Of a stretch of DNA of 21,823 nt, positions 7,488 to 15,575 are shown in pieces. The notes below the pieces were generated by a model. The model had not been told where the DNA came from and made no database searches. It saw only the letters and a program-made list of their open reading frames with translations. The translations under genes and the position numbers were made by a program. Position 1 is the first letter of the stretch, and each line of letters begins with the position of its first letter. Source of the stretch: Flavobacterium psychrophilum (GTDB lineage Bacteria; Bacteroidota; Bacteroidia; Flavobacteriales; Flavobacteriaceae); contig DYPB01000009.1 of the NCBI GenBank assembly GCA_020720185.1, positions 15,174-36,996 on the forward strand. The letters run 5' to 3'.

Positions 7488-10400
7488 TTACATACTTTTA
7501 TTGATTAAACCAATAATATCCTTACTGCGAGTATCTACCAAAAGCATTCGTTGCCTCACTGCATTATCAGGCTTTTGATACCATTCGTAAAATTCTTTTA
7601 TTACTTCTACCTTATGAGTATCGTTGTCTAGGTTATCAATAGGTTTTGGATTTATAAATTGCAGTACATCTATACCTACCTTTTTCATATGCTCTTCAAA
7701 ATACAACTCATAAACCATCATATTGAGTATGTCTTCTAAGTGAGAAGCAATACGATTATTGTCAATATGGGAAAGGATTTGTGGGGTTTCTTTGTTGTGT
7801 AGGTAAAGTAGGTAATCGACAAGGGTAATGAATGGGGTTTGATCTGAAGGAATTGAAATTGGTATATGCCCGAGCTGGTTTATTTTAATATGCAATCCTG
7901 CTTCAAAATTTTCCTTGAACCATTTATTAATCAACTTTGAATTTAATATTGAAACAATAAATTCCATTTCAATATTTGAATTAGTTTTATAAATAATATT
8001 AACAGTATCGTTAGTAAAGTATTTATTTGTATCAATTGTTGCTTGAATTTCCTTTGCTATATCTTTAATAAGAATTTTTTTGGAGGACTTAAAAACATCT
8101 TCATTTCTTACACCTGCTCCTTTTCTTTCCAACATCAAATTTGGCTTATACCAAATCCATTTATCATTATATGAATATCCATATCTAAAAATATCTTTAC
8201 CCCTTAATAATTTATAGCTATCGGCATCTTTTAATTCATCTGAAATAAATCTATTATCATCACTTGTTTTTATACCTAATGAAAATTTTACATACTCAGA
8301 TAAAATTCCATATTCCCCCTTAATTGAAATATTTGAAGTGCTAAAAGAAAATCCATAGGCTACTCTTTGCTTTATCTCATTATAAGTTGTTGTACCAATA
8401 TTTGAAAATTCATTATTTGAATATTGCATTAACTTAATCACATTCTCATTTACAATTTCATTCTGAAATGACACAATAATTGGTGTTACTTGAGCATCAA
8501 AAACATCATTATTACATTTGACTAAATATAAAAGTTTAGTCTCATCAATAAAAAAATGTCTCAATAATGAAAAGCTATCTGTACCAAGCCAACTATTTGA
8601 AACAATGTAAGACAAAATGCCTTTTGCCTTTAAAAGTATTTTACCCTTTTCAAAGAAAAAGGAATATAAATCAGACTTGTTTTTTGACACACTAAAATTT
8701 ACTTTTAAACTGTTTCTATACTGTTCATCTTTAATATTTGCAATATTTACATACGGTGGATTCCCAATAACAATATCAAAACCATCTTTTACGCCAAACA
8801 TCCACCAAGCATCAAACCAAGTACAGCTTTTATCTTCAAAGGGGTTAAACTCACTTATTTTGAGGTATATATCGCCATCTTCTTTGCTTACCCAATCTTT
8901 GGCAGTAGCCCATAGTTTGTTTTGTAGGTTTTTAAATTGGCGTTCTAAGTCTTTTTTATCTTCTTTGCTGGCATCAAAATAATCGTGGCGTAATTTTTCA
9001 ATTGCTTTGGCAATTTCCAAACTACCACTAAGGTCGCTTTTGGGTTTGCCTAATGGTATAAGCGTATTGGCACAAACAATTTTAAACGCCAAGTTAGGTA
9101 ATGGTTGTGGGGCTACTTCATCTACTACCAAGCTCAGCCAAAAACGAAGTCGGGCAATATCCACCGCTCCACTATCAATATCTACACCATAAATACTTTC
9201 TTCAATAATATGTTTTTTAAGGTCGGCAGGGCTTTTGGCTTTCATACCTTTGCTATCTTCAATAGGTATTTTGAGGTGGTAAATTTCGTGTAGCAAACCC
9301 ATAGGAAAAGCTCCTGAACCAATGGCAGGGTCACAAATTTTTACATCTTCTAAAGCTCGGTCTATTTGTTTTATTTCGTCCTTTTCAAATATGCTTATAT
9401 CAAAAGTGTCGTTGTATTGTTTTAGTTTGGTTTTAAAATCTTCGTTTTCTTCATTGTGTGTATAAGTATAAATGTAATTGTGCAAACTCTCCCGGCACAT
9501 ATAATGCACTATATCTTTTGGGGTGTAAAATGCTCCTTTATCTTTGTTGTCTTCTAACAAGTTTTCAAAAATATGCCCCAACATTTCAGGGTCAACGGCT
9601 ACTGTATGTTCATCGGGTGCATCTTCATAAATGGTAAAGTTGTAGTTATTGAAAGTAGTAAATAGTTTATCAAATATTTGGGCAGGCAAGTCAATTTTAT
9701 CATACTTAAAATCTTGTGCTTTGTCAAATAAACCACCATTAAGGTATGGGAAACTTCCATCAATGAAAAATGAAGAATGATTAATGAATAATTTTTTATT
9801 GAGTTTACTTTTACCATTAGTATCATTTAATGTTTCAAAAAAAAGAGGAACAAGGTAATCACTGTAAAAACTGTCTTTGTATTGTGCATTGGCAAAGAGA
9901 TTATACATAAAATCTTGGTCGCCATTTCCCCATTCCACTGCACCATTATTCATTTTTAATTTTTCATTATTCATTGGACAATTCAGCCAACCTTTCTTTT
10001 GAATAAAGTATAAAAACACAATACGCCCCATCATTCGTTTAAAGAAATCACGGGCTTGTTTTTCGTTGTTATCAAAATAGTTTCGCAACTGAAAATGTGC
10101 TTCGTGGGTTTTTATCTCCGTCCATTTACTACCTTTCTTTACAAAGCGTTTGCCTGTAATAAATTCTACAAAATCTTCGTAAATTTCTTTGTACTGAGCA
10201 AAGAACTCTTTACTTAATTTTTCAACACTAAATGCTTCTTCAAAATCATTAAGGGTTAGGAACTGGTATAAATTGCCTTGTTGTTTTTGTATGAGTCTAT
10301 CAAAGCGAATAGAAGCTGTTAAGGCTTTTTCGCCTTCGCCAAAAAGGTAAGTGTATCGCTTAGGTGCTGTTTCTTTATCTTCAACGGTGTTGGTTTCTTT

Positions 10401-10760
10401 GTTTCTAATTTTTCTTTTGCTGATATAACTAAAACGCCATTTATCGCCTTGGACAAATACTACCATAGCCCCTGCAACCTGTTGTGTTATGCTTTTAATA
10501 AGGTTACGCAATGCTACACGGTTACGAGTAAGGTTTACTTTATCGGCTAATTGTATTTCAAATATTCCAATTTTTGTATAATCATCTATGGCATAGTTCC
10601 CTAATGAGTAACAGTCAGTGTATAAGTCGCTTTTGCCTAAATTTAAAGGTGCATCGTTTGCCAATAAGTTATTATTGGTAAACTGGGTTTGAATAAAAGA
10701 TTTCCATACAGTACGATTGTATGGTGCTTCTAATATATTTCTTATGTCAGATATTGTCAT
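7488..10760 (-). CDS. Eco57I-like Type IIG restriction-methyltransferase
   Basis: 1090 aa. Residues about 1-110 look like a degenerate PD-(D/E)XK nuclease: KSDLYTDCY, then Asp59-Asp60 and a strand with Glu68-Ile-Gln70 (IGIFEIQLAD). The methyltransferase core follows: motif X GAFYTPKDIV (409-418), motif I DPAIGSGAF (477-485), acidic YGVDIDSGAVDIARLRF (524-540) and catalytic NPPY (667-670), typical of N6-adenine methylases of the Eco57I class. The C-terminal third (about 790-1010, including LLRGKDIFRYGY) resembles a TaqI-like specificity domain. One chain can thus recognise, methylate and perhaps cut DNA. Two short peptides at about 264-273 and 326-334 are encoded by A/T-rich repeats and look like in-frame insertions. 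Downstream of a PLD-helicase gene, it may instead act mainly as the self-marking methylase of a larger system. Confidence 0.87.
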   Translation of the reverse strand: MTISDIRNILEAPYNRTVWKSFIQTQFTNNNLLANDAPLNLGKSDLYTDCYSLGNYAIDDYTKIGIFEIQLADKVNLTRNRVALRNLIKSITQQVAGAMVVFVQGDKWRFSYISKRKIRNKETNTVEDKETAPKRYTYLFGEGEKALTASIRFDRLIQKQQGNLYQFLTLNDFEEAFSVEKLSKEFFAQYKEIYEDFVEFITGKRFVKKGSKWTEIKTHEAHFQLRNYFDNNEKQARDFFKRMMGRIVFLYFIQKKGWLNCPMNNEKLKMNNGAVEWGNGDQDFMYNLFANAQYKDSFYSDYLVPLFFETLNDTNGKSKLNKKLFINHSSFFIDGSFPYLNGGLFDKAQDFKYDKIDLPAQIFDKLFTTFNNYNFTIYEDAPDEHTVAVDPEMLGHIFENLLEDNKDKGAFYTPKDIVHYMCRESLHNYIYTYTHNEENEDFKTKLKQYNDTFDISIFEKDEIKQIDRALEDVKICDPAIGSGAFPMGLLHEIYHLKIPIEDSKGMKAKSPADLKKHIIEESIYGVDIDSGAVDIARLRFWLSLVVDEVAPQPLPNLAFKIVCANTLIPLGKPKSDLSGSLEIAKAIEKLRHDYFDASKEDKKDLERQFKNLQNKLWATAKDWVSKEDGDIYLKISEFNPFEDKSCTWFDAWWMFGVKDGFDIVIGNPPYVNIANIKDEQYRNSLKVNFSVSKNKSDLYSFFFEKGKILLKAKGILSYIVSNSWLGTDSFSLLRHFFIDETKLLYLVKCNNDVFDAQVTPIIVSFQNEIVNENVIKLMQYSNNEFSNIGTTTYNEIKQRVAYGFSFSTSNISIKGEYGILSEYVKFSLGIKTSDDNRFISDELKDADSYKLLRGKDIFRYGYSYNDKWIWYKPNLMLERKGAGVRNEDVFKSSKKILIKDIAKEIQATIDTNKYFTNDTVNIIYKTNSNIEMEFIVSILNSKLINKWFKENFEAGLHIKINQLGHIPISIPSDQTPFITLVDYLLYLHNKETPQILSHIDNNRIASHLEDILNMMVYELYFEEHMKKVGIDVLQFINPKPIDNLDNDTHKVEVIKEFYEWYQKPDNAVRQRMLLVDTRSKDIIGLINKSM
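9762..9797 (-). repeat. A/T-rich repeat motif inside the methyltransferase gene (copy 1)
   Basis: On the minus strand this reads as runs of ATTATTCATT, AATCATTCTTCATT and TTTTCATT, encoding INHSSFFID just before the conserved GSFPYLNGGLF. The same motif vocabulary fills neighbouring intergenic gaps. The length keeps the frame open, as expected for a tolerated insertion. Confidence 0.55.
9944..9975 (-). repeat. A/T-rich repeat motif inside the methyltransferase gene (copy 2)
   Basis: The minus strand reads AATGAATAATGAAAAATT followed by AAAAATGAATAATG and encodes MNNEKLKMNN. It nearly matches the intergenic sequence at 10840-10872. It falls between KKGWLNCP and AVEWGNGDQDF, again in frame. 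Confidence 0.6.
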
Positions 10761-10872
10761 TGTATTTAAATGAAAAATTTATAATGAAAATTTATTGAAT
10801 GATAAATGAATAATGAAAAGTGAAAAATAATTTAAGTTGTTCATTTTTAATTTTTAATTTTTCGTTGTTCAT
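10761..10872. repeat. Intergenic A/T-rich repeat downstream of the four-helix-bundle gene
   Basis: This 86-bp gap plus the last codons of the upstream gene are built from AATGAATAATGAAAA, AATTAAAAATGAACAAC and similar units. The stop codon of the four-helix-bundle gene (10847-10849) lies within it. The same vocabulary flanks the other side of that gene at 11221-11255. Confidence 0.6.
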
Positions 10873-11230
10873 TTAAATTGTTTTTTGTTGTTTTAATCGA
10901 AGCTACTAATAGTGAAATCAACTCTATGCAATTCGCATTTAAGCTATCATACATTTTTACATCTATGTAATCAGTATCTTTTAATAAAGAAATCCAAAAT
11001 TCAGTTTCGTTAGCTTCCTTTAATGCCACACTTAATTTGTTTATAAAATCGGGTTTGCTTTGAGCAAATTCAGCTTCTCTAATTAATGCACCAACAGCAG
11101 TACCACTTCGTAATAATTGCTTTGATAACACAAACTCTTTTTTATCAGCTACTAACCATTGAGATAGTTTTACAACTCTTATTGCAAATGAATAGCTTTT
11201 GTCTTTTAATATATTTTCTTTATTATTCAT
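10847..11230 (-). CDS. Four-helix-bundle protein of the S23 / 23S rRNA intervening-sequence family
   Basis: 127 aa, close to the family's usual 115-130. Hallmarks are KDKSYSFAIRVVKLSQWLVA, EFVLSKQLLRSGTAVGALIR, EAEFAQSKPDFINKLSVALK and EANETEFWISLLKDTDYI, which predict four long helices. Known relatives are encoded in insertions of 23S rRNA genes, as free-standing Bacteroidota genes, and as the related Avd accessory proteins of diversity-generating retroelements. They are often basic, pentameric, nucleic-acid-binding proteins. No 23S rRNA or reverse transcriptase is present here, so the role is unknown. The gene starts 3 bp after the stop of the YhcG remnant and is bordered on both sides by A/T-rich repeats, suggesting that it entered the operon as a unit. 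Confidence 0.85.
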   Translation of the reverse strand: MNNKENILKDKSYSFAIRVVKLSQWLVADKKEFVLSKQLLRSGTAVGALIREAEFAQSKPDFINKLSVALKEANETEFWISLLKDTDYIDVKMYDSLNANCIELISLLVASIKTTKNNLNEQRKIKN

Positions 11231-11255
11231 TTATCATTCTTCATTATTAATTTTA
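11221..11255. repeat. A/T-rich repeat upstream of the four-helix-bundle gene
   Basis: The minus strand reads AATTAATAATGAAGAATG and then ATAAATGAATAATA, spanning the end of the YhcG remnant and the start of the four-helix-bundle gene. It shares its units with 9762-9797, 9944-9975, 10761-10872 and 12000-12090. Confidence 0.5.
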
Positions 11256-11999
11256 TCAATTTCTTTTTGAACTTCTTCTATTAATTGTTGCTCGGTAGGT
11301 AAATACAACTGGTACTTACTTGCAATTATGTTGTTACTATTTTCGGGCAAAGTTATTTTTACCACTGCATCGTTTTTATCGGTACATAATAAAATACCAA
11401 TGGTGGGATTTTCAAAGTCTTGTTTTTCAAATCTATCGTAGTAGTTTACATACATCTGCAATTGCCCTATATCTTGGTGGGTGAGCTTGGTTGTTTTAAT
11501 TTCTATAATTACAAAGCATTGTAACAACCTGTTGTAAAAAACTAAGTCGATAAAAAACTCATCGCCTTCAATATGTATTCTTTTTTGCCTTGCTACAAAA
11601 CTAAAGCCATTGCCAAGCTCTAATATAAAATCTTGTAGGTGGGTAATAATAGCTGTTTCTAAATTTTTTTCATAATAATAAGGTACGGTAGTGTGTCCAA
11701 TTGAATTGTGAACGCAGTGCGTTCACAATTGGAAATACCCTATAAAACTGTCTGAATGAGTTTAATTGACGATAGGAAAAGCCTGTGCCATATTTAGGTT
11801 CAAGAGCATTGGCTAATGATTTTATCAAAAACTCTCCATATTCGGCTCGTTCTTTGCCTTGCTGTTCTTCTTCAAATATTACTTTGCCTATTTGCCAATA
11901 CATAGCCACTCTTTCAGTATCTACACTACGAATAGCCCTTGCTTGTGAATTGGCTATTATACTTTGTATTTGGATTAATATGTTATTGCTTATTTCCAT
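11234..11999 (-). pseudogene. YhcG/DUF1016 PDDEXK nuclease, broken by internal deletion and frameshift
   Basis: Two fragments of one family lie in order. The N-terminal DUF1016 part (ATG at 11999) runs from MEISNNILIQIQSIIANSQA to FNWTHYRTLLL and hits a TGA near 11673. The C-terminal nuclease part continues in the +1 frame as YYEKNLETAIITHLQDFILE, ELGNGFSFVARQKRIHIEGD, FFIDLVFYNRLLQCFVIIEI and KTTKLTHQDIGQLQMYVNYY, with the Asp ... Glu-x-Lys nuclease signature (D-L-V-F-Y, E-I-K). Intact YhcG proteins are about 330-370 aa. Here roughly 90 residues expected between WTHYRTLL and the YYE region are absent, so a deletion joined the halves out of frame. From the ATG only a truncated protein of about 109 aa could be made. 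A/T-rich repeats border it on both sides. Confidence 0.8.
11704..11730. repeat. Perfect 13-bp inverted repeat with 1-nt centre
   Basis: Arms 11704-11716 (AATTGTGAACGCA) and 11718-11730 are exact complements around a single g. The repeat lies in the codons for IVNALRSQF, a conserved stretch of the DUF1016 N-terminal domain, about 15-40 bp from the deletion junction of the pseudogene. It could form a cruciform or hairpin. Confidence 0.85.
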
Positions 12000-12090
12000 A
12001 TTTAAATTAAAAATTAACAATTAACAATGAAAAATGGACAGTAAAGTGAATGAAATAATTTATCATTTTTAGTTTATCATTATTCATTTA
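12000..12090. repeat. A/T-rich repeat between the helicase and YhcG-remnant genes
   Basis: The gap and the last codons of the helicase gene contain AAAATTAACAATTAACAATG, AAAAATGG and TTTATCATTATTCATTT, the same vocabulary as the other repeats of this cluster. I see no promoter or terminator that would separate the two genes. Confidence 0.5.
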
Positions 12091-15000
12091 AAAAAAGTTT
12101 CTGAAATTATAATTTTAGGATCTAACGGCTCAAGTTCTTTTTTGATATTTCGTTTAATCTTTGATGTATATTTTTGAGATAGTAAAATTATATCTCTTTC
12201 TAACTTAATTGCATTTTGTTCTTTTCGTAATTTATACACTTCGTTAGTTAAGCTTGAATAAGTACCGTTTTGTAATAATGGTAACAAATTCAAAGCTGCT
12301 TCTCGTGATTGTTGCGTGTCAAAAATTGTAGCAATCCAATTAGAAACTGTATTGATTACTGATTGTGTTCTAACATCTAATTTATCATCACTACCACCAA
12401 TCATATCAGGAGTTGTAATGTCTTTTTCAAATTGGTTTACAATGCTGTTTATTTGCGTATAATGTATTTCTGGAATTGGTAAAATTCCTTCTTCATCTTT
12501 GCTGGCTTCAAAAATTTTAACCGCTTTTTCAAATGCTATTACCGATGCTCCTTTTTCATTTTGAATATAAATATTTTTATACTCACCATTTTTTACAAAA
12601 GCAATACTTTGTTGGTTGTCTTTTACATTTCGAATACATCTTAATTTTAAAGGCATTTTTTTAATGTTACTAAACTCTGTTGGATATTTTTCCTTAAAAG
12701 TTCGTAGCCATTCTAAATATTCGGTTCTAATGTCTTTATCTCCCTCTTTTTCTTCAAACATATTAAATTGATCAATAATTTCATCAAGTGTGTAAATTTT
12801 GTTATCTTCTCCAAATGTACTATGCGAACTTTGTAATTTTGCCAATGATTTTTGATACAAGTTAATTAGTTTGTCTCCTTGTTCGGATGGATAAAAATTA
12901 TAATTGTATATGTATTCTGCTTTTGTTCCAATACGATTTATACGACCAAGCCTTTGTATTAGTTTTGTTGGATTCCACGGTGTATCGTAGTTCACAATAA
13001 TATTGGCACGGTGCAAGTTGATACCTTCTGCCAATACATCGGTTGTGAGAATAATATCAAAATCATTTTTAAAAGTACCTTCAAAATTGGCATCAAAGTT
13101 TTCACATATAGTTTCAAATTGTCTGTTTCTGTTTTCAGAAGTGATTGAAAGCACTTTATAATTGGTTTCTTCTTTTAACCTTTCTGTTAGATAATTTAAT
13201 GTATCAGCACTTTCAGTAAAGATTACTAATTTACCTAATTCATTTTTAGTTTTATTGAAATATTCGGTTCCTAAAAGTTCAATAAACACATTCCATTTTG
13301 GGTCATTATGTGGCTCTATCAATTGCCATTGCTCATTTAATTTTACTAAATTTTCATAATCCACTCGTAAACCTTCAATAAAACCATCTTTAAAATCTTC
13401 CCTTTTGAAAACTCTATTTTTTGGTTTGTCATCGTCAATCTTTAGAATTTCAATTTCAATTTCTTGATCTGTCATTCCTTTGTTTAACAAATCTGAAATA
13501 TCTAAATCAGGTGCAATAAATACACTATCTCTTTCATACATTTCAATCATTTGCTTTGTAGAAGTAGTTATTTTATTTAATGATTTTTTGAAGGCATAGA
13601 AACTACTTTCCAATCGTTTTATTAACTGGGTTTGCATAATGTATGCTAACGAACGAGAAACTGTTTTAGCGTTTTGATAGGTTCCGGCATTAGCTTCATC
13701 AGTTAAATATGCAATGGCTTGATAACGGAAAAAGTCTATTTTAATTTTATCAATAATGCTGTTTGCTGTTTCTAAAAATAATGCTGCTAAATCAGAATTA
13801 AGTTCATATTCGTTTTTAAAAGGGTTAGCCACTTTTGGGAAAATAATTCCTTGAGCAATCAAATCATTTTTATAGCGTTCATTTTTAGACAAATCGGTTC
13901 TTGTTCTTCTAATAGTTATATCTTTAATTACAAGGGCTCTTATGTTTTCAAAAATTTCGTGAATAGCTTTCAAATCCAAAGGTGTTTGTTGGATAAGAAG
14001 TTTATATTTTTGAGTATGCGGATAGAAAAACTTTTGTAGATTGGTTACAGCCAAATTACTATTTCTGATGTCTTGAAATAAAGAAATAAGATTATAAATA
14101 TCATCAGGCTTATTGTTTAAAGGTGTAGCAGAAATTAATACTACTTTCTTTTCAAAACCTTCAATTCCACCAATATTTTCGCGACCTGCTTTGCAGATGA
14201 TTTGTAAATTTTGAAATTGTAAACTACTATGGTTTCTAAATTTGTGAGCTTCATCAACCAAGATTAAATCATATCTTTCTTTATCTGAATAATTATGGTC
14301 GCCATCAACAATTTTGTTTAAACTACCATTAGCTATAAAATGACATTTTTCATCAATTCTAAATTCTTTGAATGTACTTTTCCAGTTTTTTTCTAATGTT
14401 GGCGGATAAACAACTAATACTTTAGTTTTTGGACCATTATTAATAATGAATTTTTTTGCTAATAAAGCTGCCATAACCGTTTTGCCTGTTCCTACAACAT
14501 CAGCCAAAAAGAAACCGTTGTGTTTCAACAACAATTCATAACCTTGATTAACTGCATCAATCTGATAGCTTAATTTTTTGAACTTTTTAAGTGGAATATC
14601 ACTAATGCTATCTGGATCATAATCTATGTTTTTACCAAAGAATTCAATTAAGAATTTTACATATAATTCAAAAGGTGTTGGAGTTACATCTAAATATGTT
14701 TTCTTAATTAATGCTGGAGCATCAACTGGAAGTATTGGAGTGCTTTCAATCCATAGTCTTTCAAACTCTGTATCAGCAAATTTTACATTTTCATAATCTC
14801 TTAATTCAATATTCATCTCATAATTGAATTGAACATTTTCTAACCCTAATCCTTGTGCTGATAAATTCGACGAACCCATTATTACCATTCCGTTAGGATT
14901 GTATTGGTTGAAATTAGGTGATAAGAAAATATAAAATTTTGAATGTAGTTTTTTAGAGTTGTGTGCTCTTATCTCTATTCTATTTGAAACAATATCATCG

Positions 15001-15341
15001 ATTAATAATAATATTCCTTTCTCTATTTCACTGCTATATTTCGCTTTAAAAATATCATCTTGAATTTGTTCAATGAAACTTTCTTTTGCCTCTTTAGCTT
15101 TAAGATTAAACAATAATCCTTGTTTTTGAGCTAAAGCAATGAAAGGGTCAACATTTATTCCTGCAATGATTTTAACTTTCAAATCTGGTGGAAAGTGTTC
15201 ACGAATTGCAAAATAGCCCGATGCTCTGAAATATCCAATAACTGATTTGAACATTTCTATATTTTGCATATGAGTAAATATACCTTCAAATTTTTTGTAA
15301 AGTGTATTTTCTCCTTGATTTGTAAAAAAGTTAGATGCCAT
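12084..15341 (-). CDS. PLD-nuclease / SNF2-type helicase fusion (defence)
   Basis: 1085 aa. Residues about 1-200 form a phospholipase-D-like domain with one HKD-type site: His133-Ser-Lys135 and GSSNLSAQGL (156-165). A superfamily-2 helicase follows: SYQIDAVNQGYELL (258-271), Walker A GTGKT (284-288), DEAH (363-366), SATPLNN (404-410), TTDVLAEGINL (766-776) and motif VI QRLGRINRIG (796-805). Such proteins are expected to translocate on DNA or RNA and cut through the PLD site; a single HKD motif suggests dimerisation. It is the first gene of an apparent operon ending with an Eco57I-like methyltransferase, which could mark self DNA. PLD-helicase combinations occur in DISARM (separate proteins) and Mokosh type II (fused), but the other genes of those systems are absent. 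Start: ATG at 15341. Confidence 0.88.
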   Translation of the reverse strand: MASNFFTNQGENTLYKKFEGIFTHMQNIEMFKSVIGYFRASGYFAIREHFPPDLKVKIIAGINVDPFIALAQKQGLLFNLKAKEAKESFIEQIQDDIFKAKYSSEIEKGILLLIDDIVSNRIEIRAHNSKKLHSKFYIFLSPNFNQYNPNGMVIMGSSNLSAQGLGLENVQFNYEMNIELRDYENVKFADTEFERLWIESTPILPVDAPALIKKTYLDVTPTPFELYVKFLIEFFGKNIDYDPDSISDIPLKKFKKLSYQIDAVNQGYELLLKHNGFFLADVVGTGKTVMAALLAKKFIINNGPKTKVLVVYPPTLEKNWKSTFKEFRIDEKCHFIANGSLNKIVDGDHNYSDKERYDLILVDEAHKFRNHSSLQFQNLQIICKAGRENIGGIEGFEKKVVLISATPLNNKPDDIYNLISLFQDIRNSNLAVTNLQKFFYPHTQKYKLLIQQTPLDLKAIHEIFENIRALVIKDITIRRTRTDLSKNERYKNDLIAQGIIFPKVANPFKNEYELNSDLAALFLETANSIIDKIKIDFFRYQAIAYLTDEANAGTYQNAKTVSRSLAYIMQTQLIKRLESSFYAFKKSLNKITTSTKQMIEMYERDSVFIAPDLDISDLLNKGMTDQEIEIEILKIDDDKPKNRVFKREDFKDGFIEGLRVDYENLVKLNEQWQLIEPHNDPKWNVFIELLGTEYFNKTKNELGKLVIFTESADTLNYLTERLKEETNYKVLSITSENRNRQFETICENFDANFEGTFKNDFDIILTTDVLAEGINLHRANIIVNYDTPWNPTKLIQRLGRINRIGTKAEYIYNYNFYPSEQGDKLINLYQKSLAKLQSSHSTFGEDNKIYTLDEIIDQFNMFEEKEGDKDIRTEYLEWLRTFKEKYPTEFSNIKKMPLKLRCIRNVKDNQQSIAFVKNGEYKNIYIQNEKGASVIAFEKAVKIFEASKDEEGILPIPEIHYTQINSIVNQFEKDITTPDMIGGSDDKLDVRTQSVINTVSNWIATIFDTQQSREAALNLLPLLQNGTYSSLTNEVYKLRKEQNAIKLERDIILLSQKYTSKIKRNIKKELEPLDPKIIISETFFK

Positions 15342-15364
15342 TAAATATTAAATAAGTTAATCAA

Positions 15365-15372
15365 CAAAAATA
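15365..15372 (-). promoter_or_regulatory. Candidate -7 box of the helicase operon (TATTTTTG)
   Basis: On the minus strand TATTTTTG fits TAnnTTTG and ends about 24 nt before the ATG at 15341. No clear -33 TTG is seen at 17-23 bp. It would be the only promoter needed if the five minus-strand defence genes are co-transcribed. Confidence 0.35.
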
Positions 15373-15415
15373 GCAATTTTTAATTTCTTTTATCTTCTTT
15401 TGTTATTTTTATGGT

Positions 15416-15446
15416 TCTACTGGTTTTCCACAGAAAAACCAGTAGA
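15416..15446. repeat. Perfect 12-bp inverted repeat between mnmE and the helicase gene
   Basis: TCTACTGGTTTT (15416-15427) and AAAACCAGTAGA (15435-15446) form a stem with a 7-nt loop. No long T-tract follows in either direction, so it is a weak terminator candidate for mnmE. It could also be an operator ahead of the helicase operon or the edge of an inserted segment. Nothing else is recognisable in the rest of the 15342-15575 gap. Confidence 0.7.
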
Positions 15447-15575
15447 GTCTTTAAATTAAAGAGGTACATTAGGTGCAACAAAAGTACTATTAAAAGAATA
15501 TATAAGCAAATAAAAATAATATAAAATATTGATAATCAAGTAAAAGAAACCAAATGAAAGTATAAGAAATGGGTT

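Noticed and set aside
8617..8982. Plus-strand 121-aa frame inside the Eco57I-like gene
   Set aside because: It lies opposite the NPPY region of a well-supported gene, with serine/leucine-rich shadow composition.
10847..11230. Avd protein of a diversity-generating retroelement
   Set aside because: The four-helix-bundle protein is similar in size, but no reverse transcriptase, template repeat or variable repeat occurs in the window.
12084..15341. DISARM system
   Set aside because: Helicase, PLD and methylase activities are present, but DrmA/DrmB-type (DUF1998) proteins are missing and PLD is fused to the helicase.
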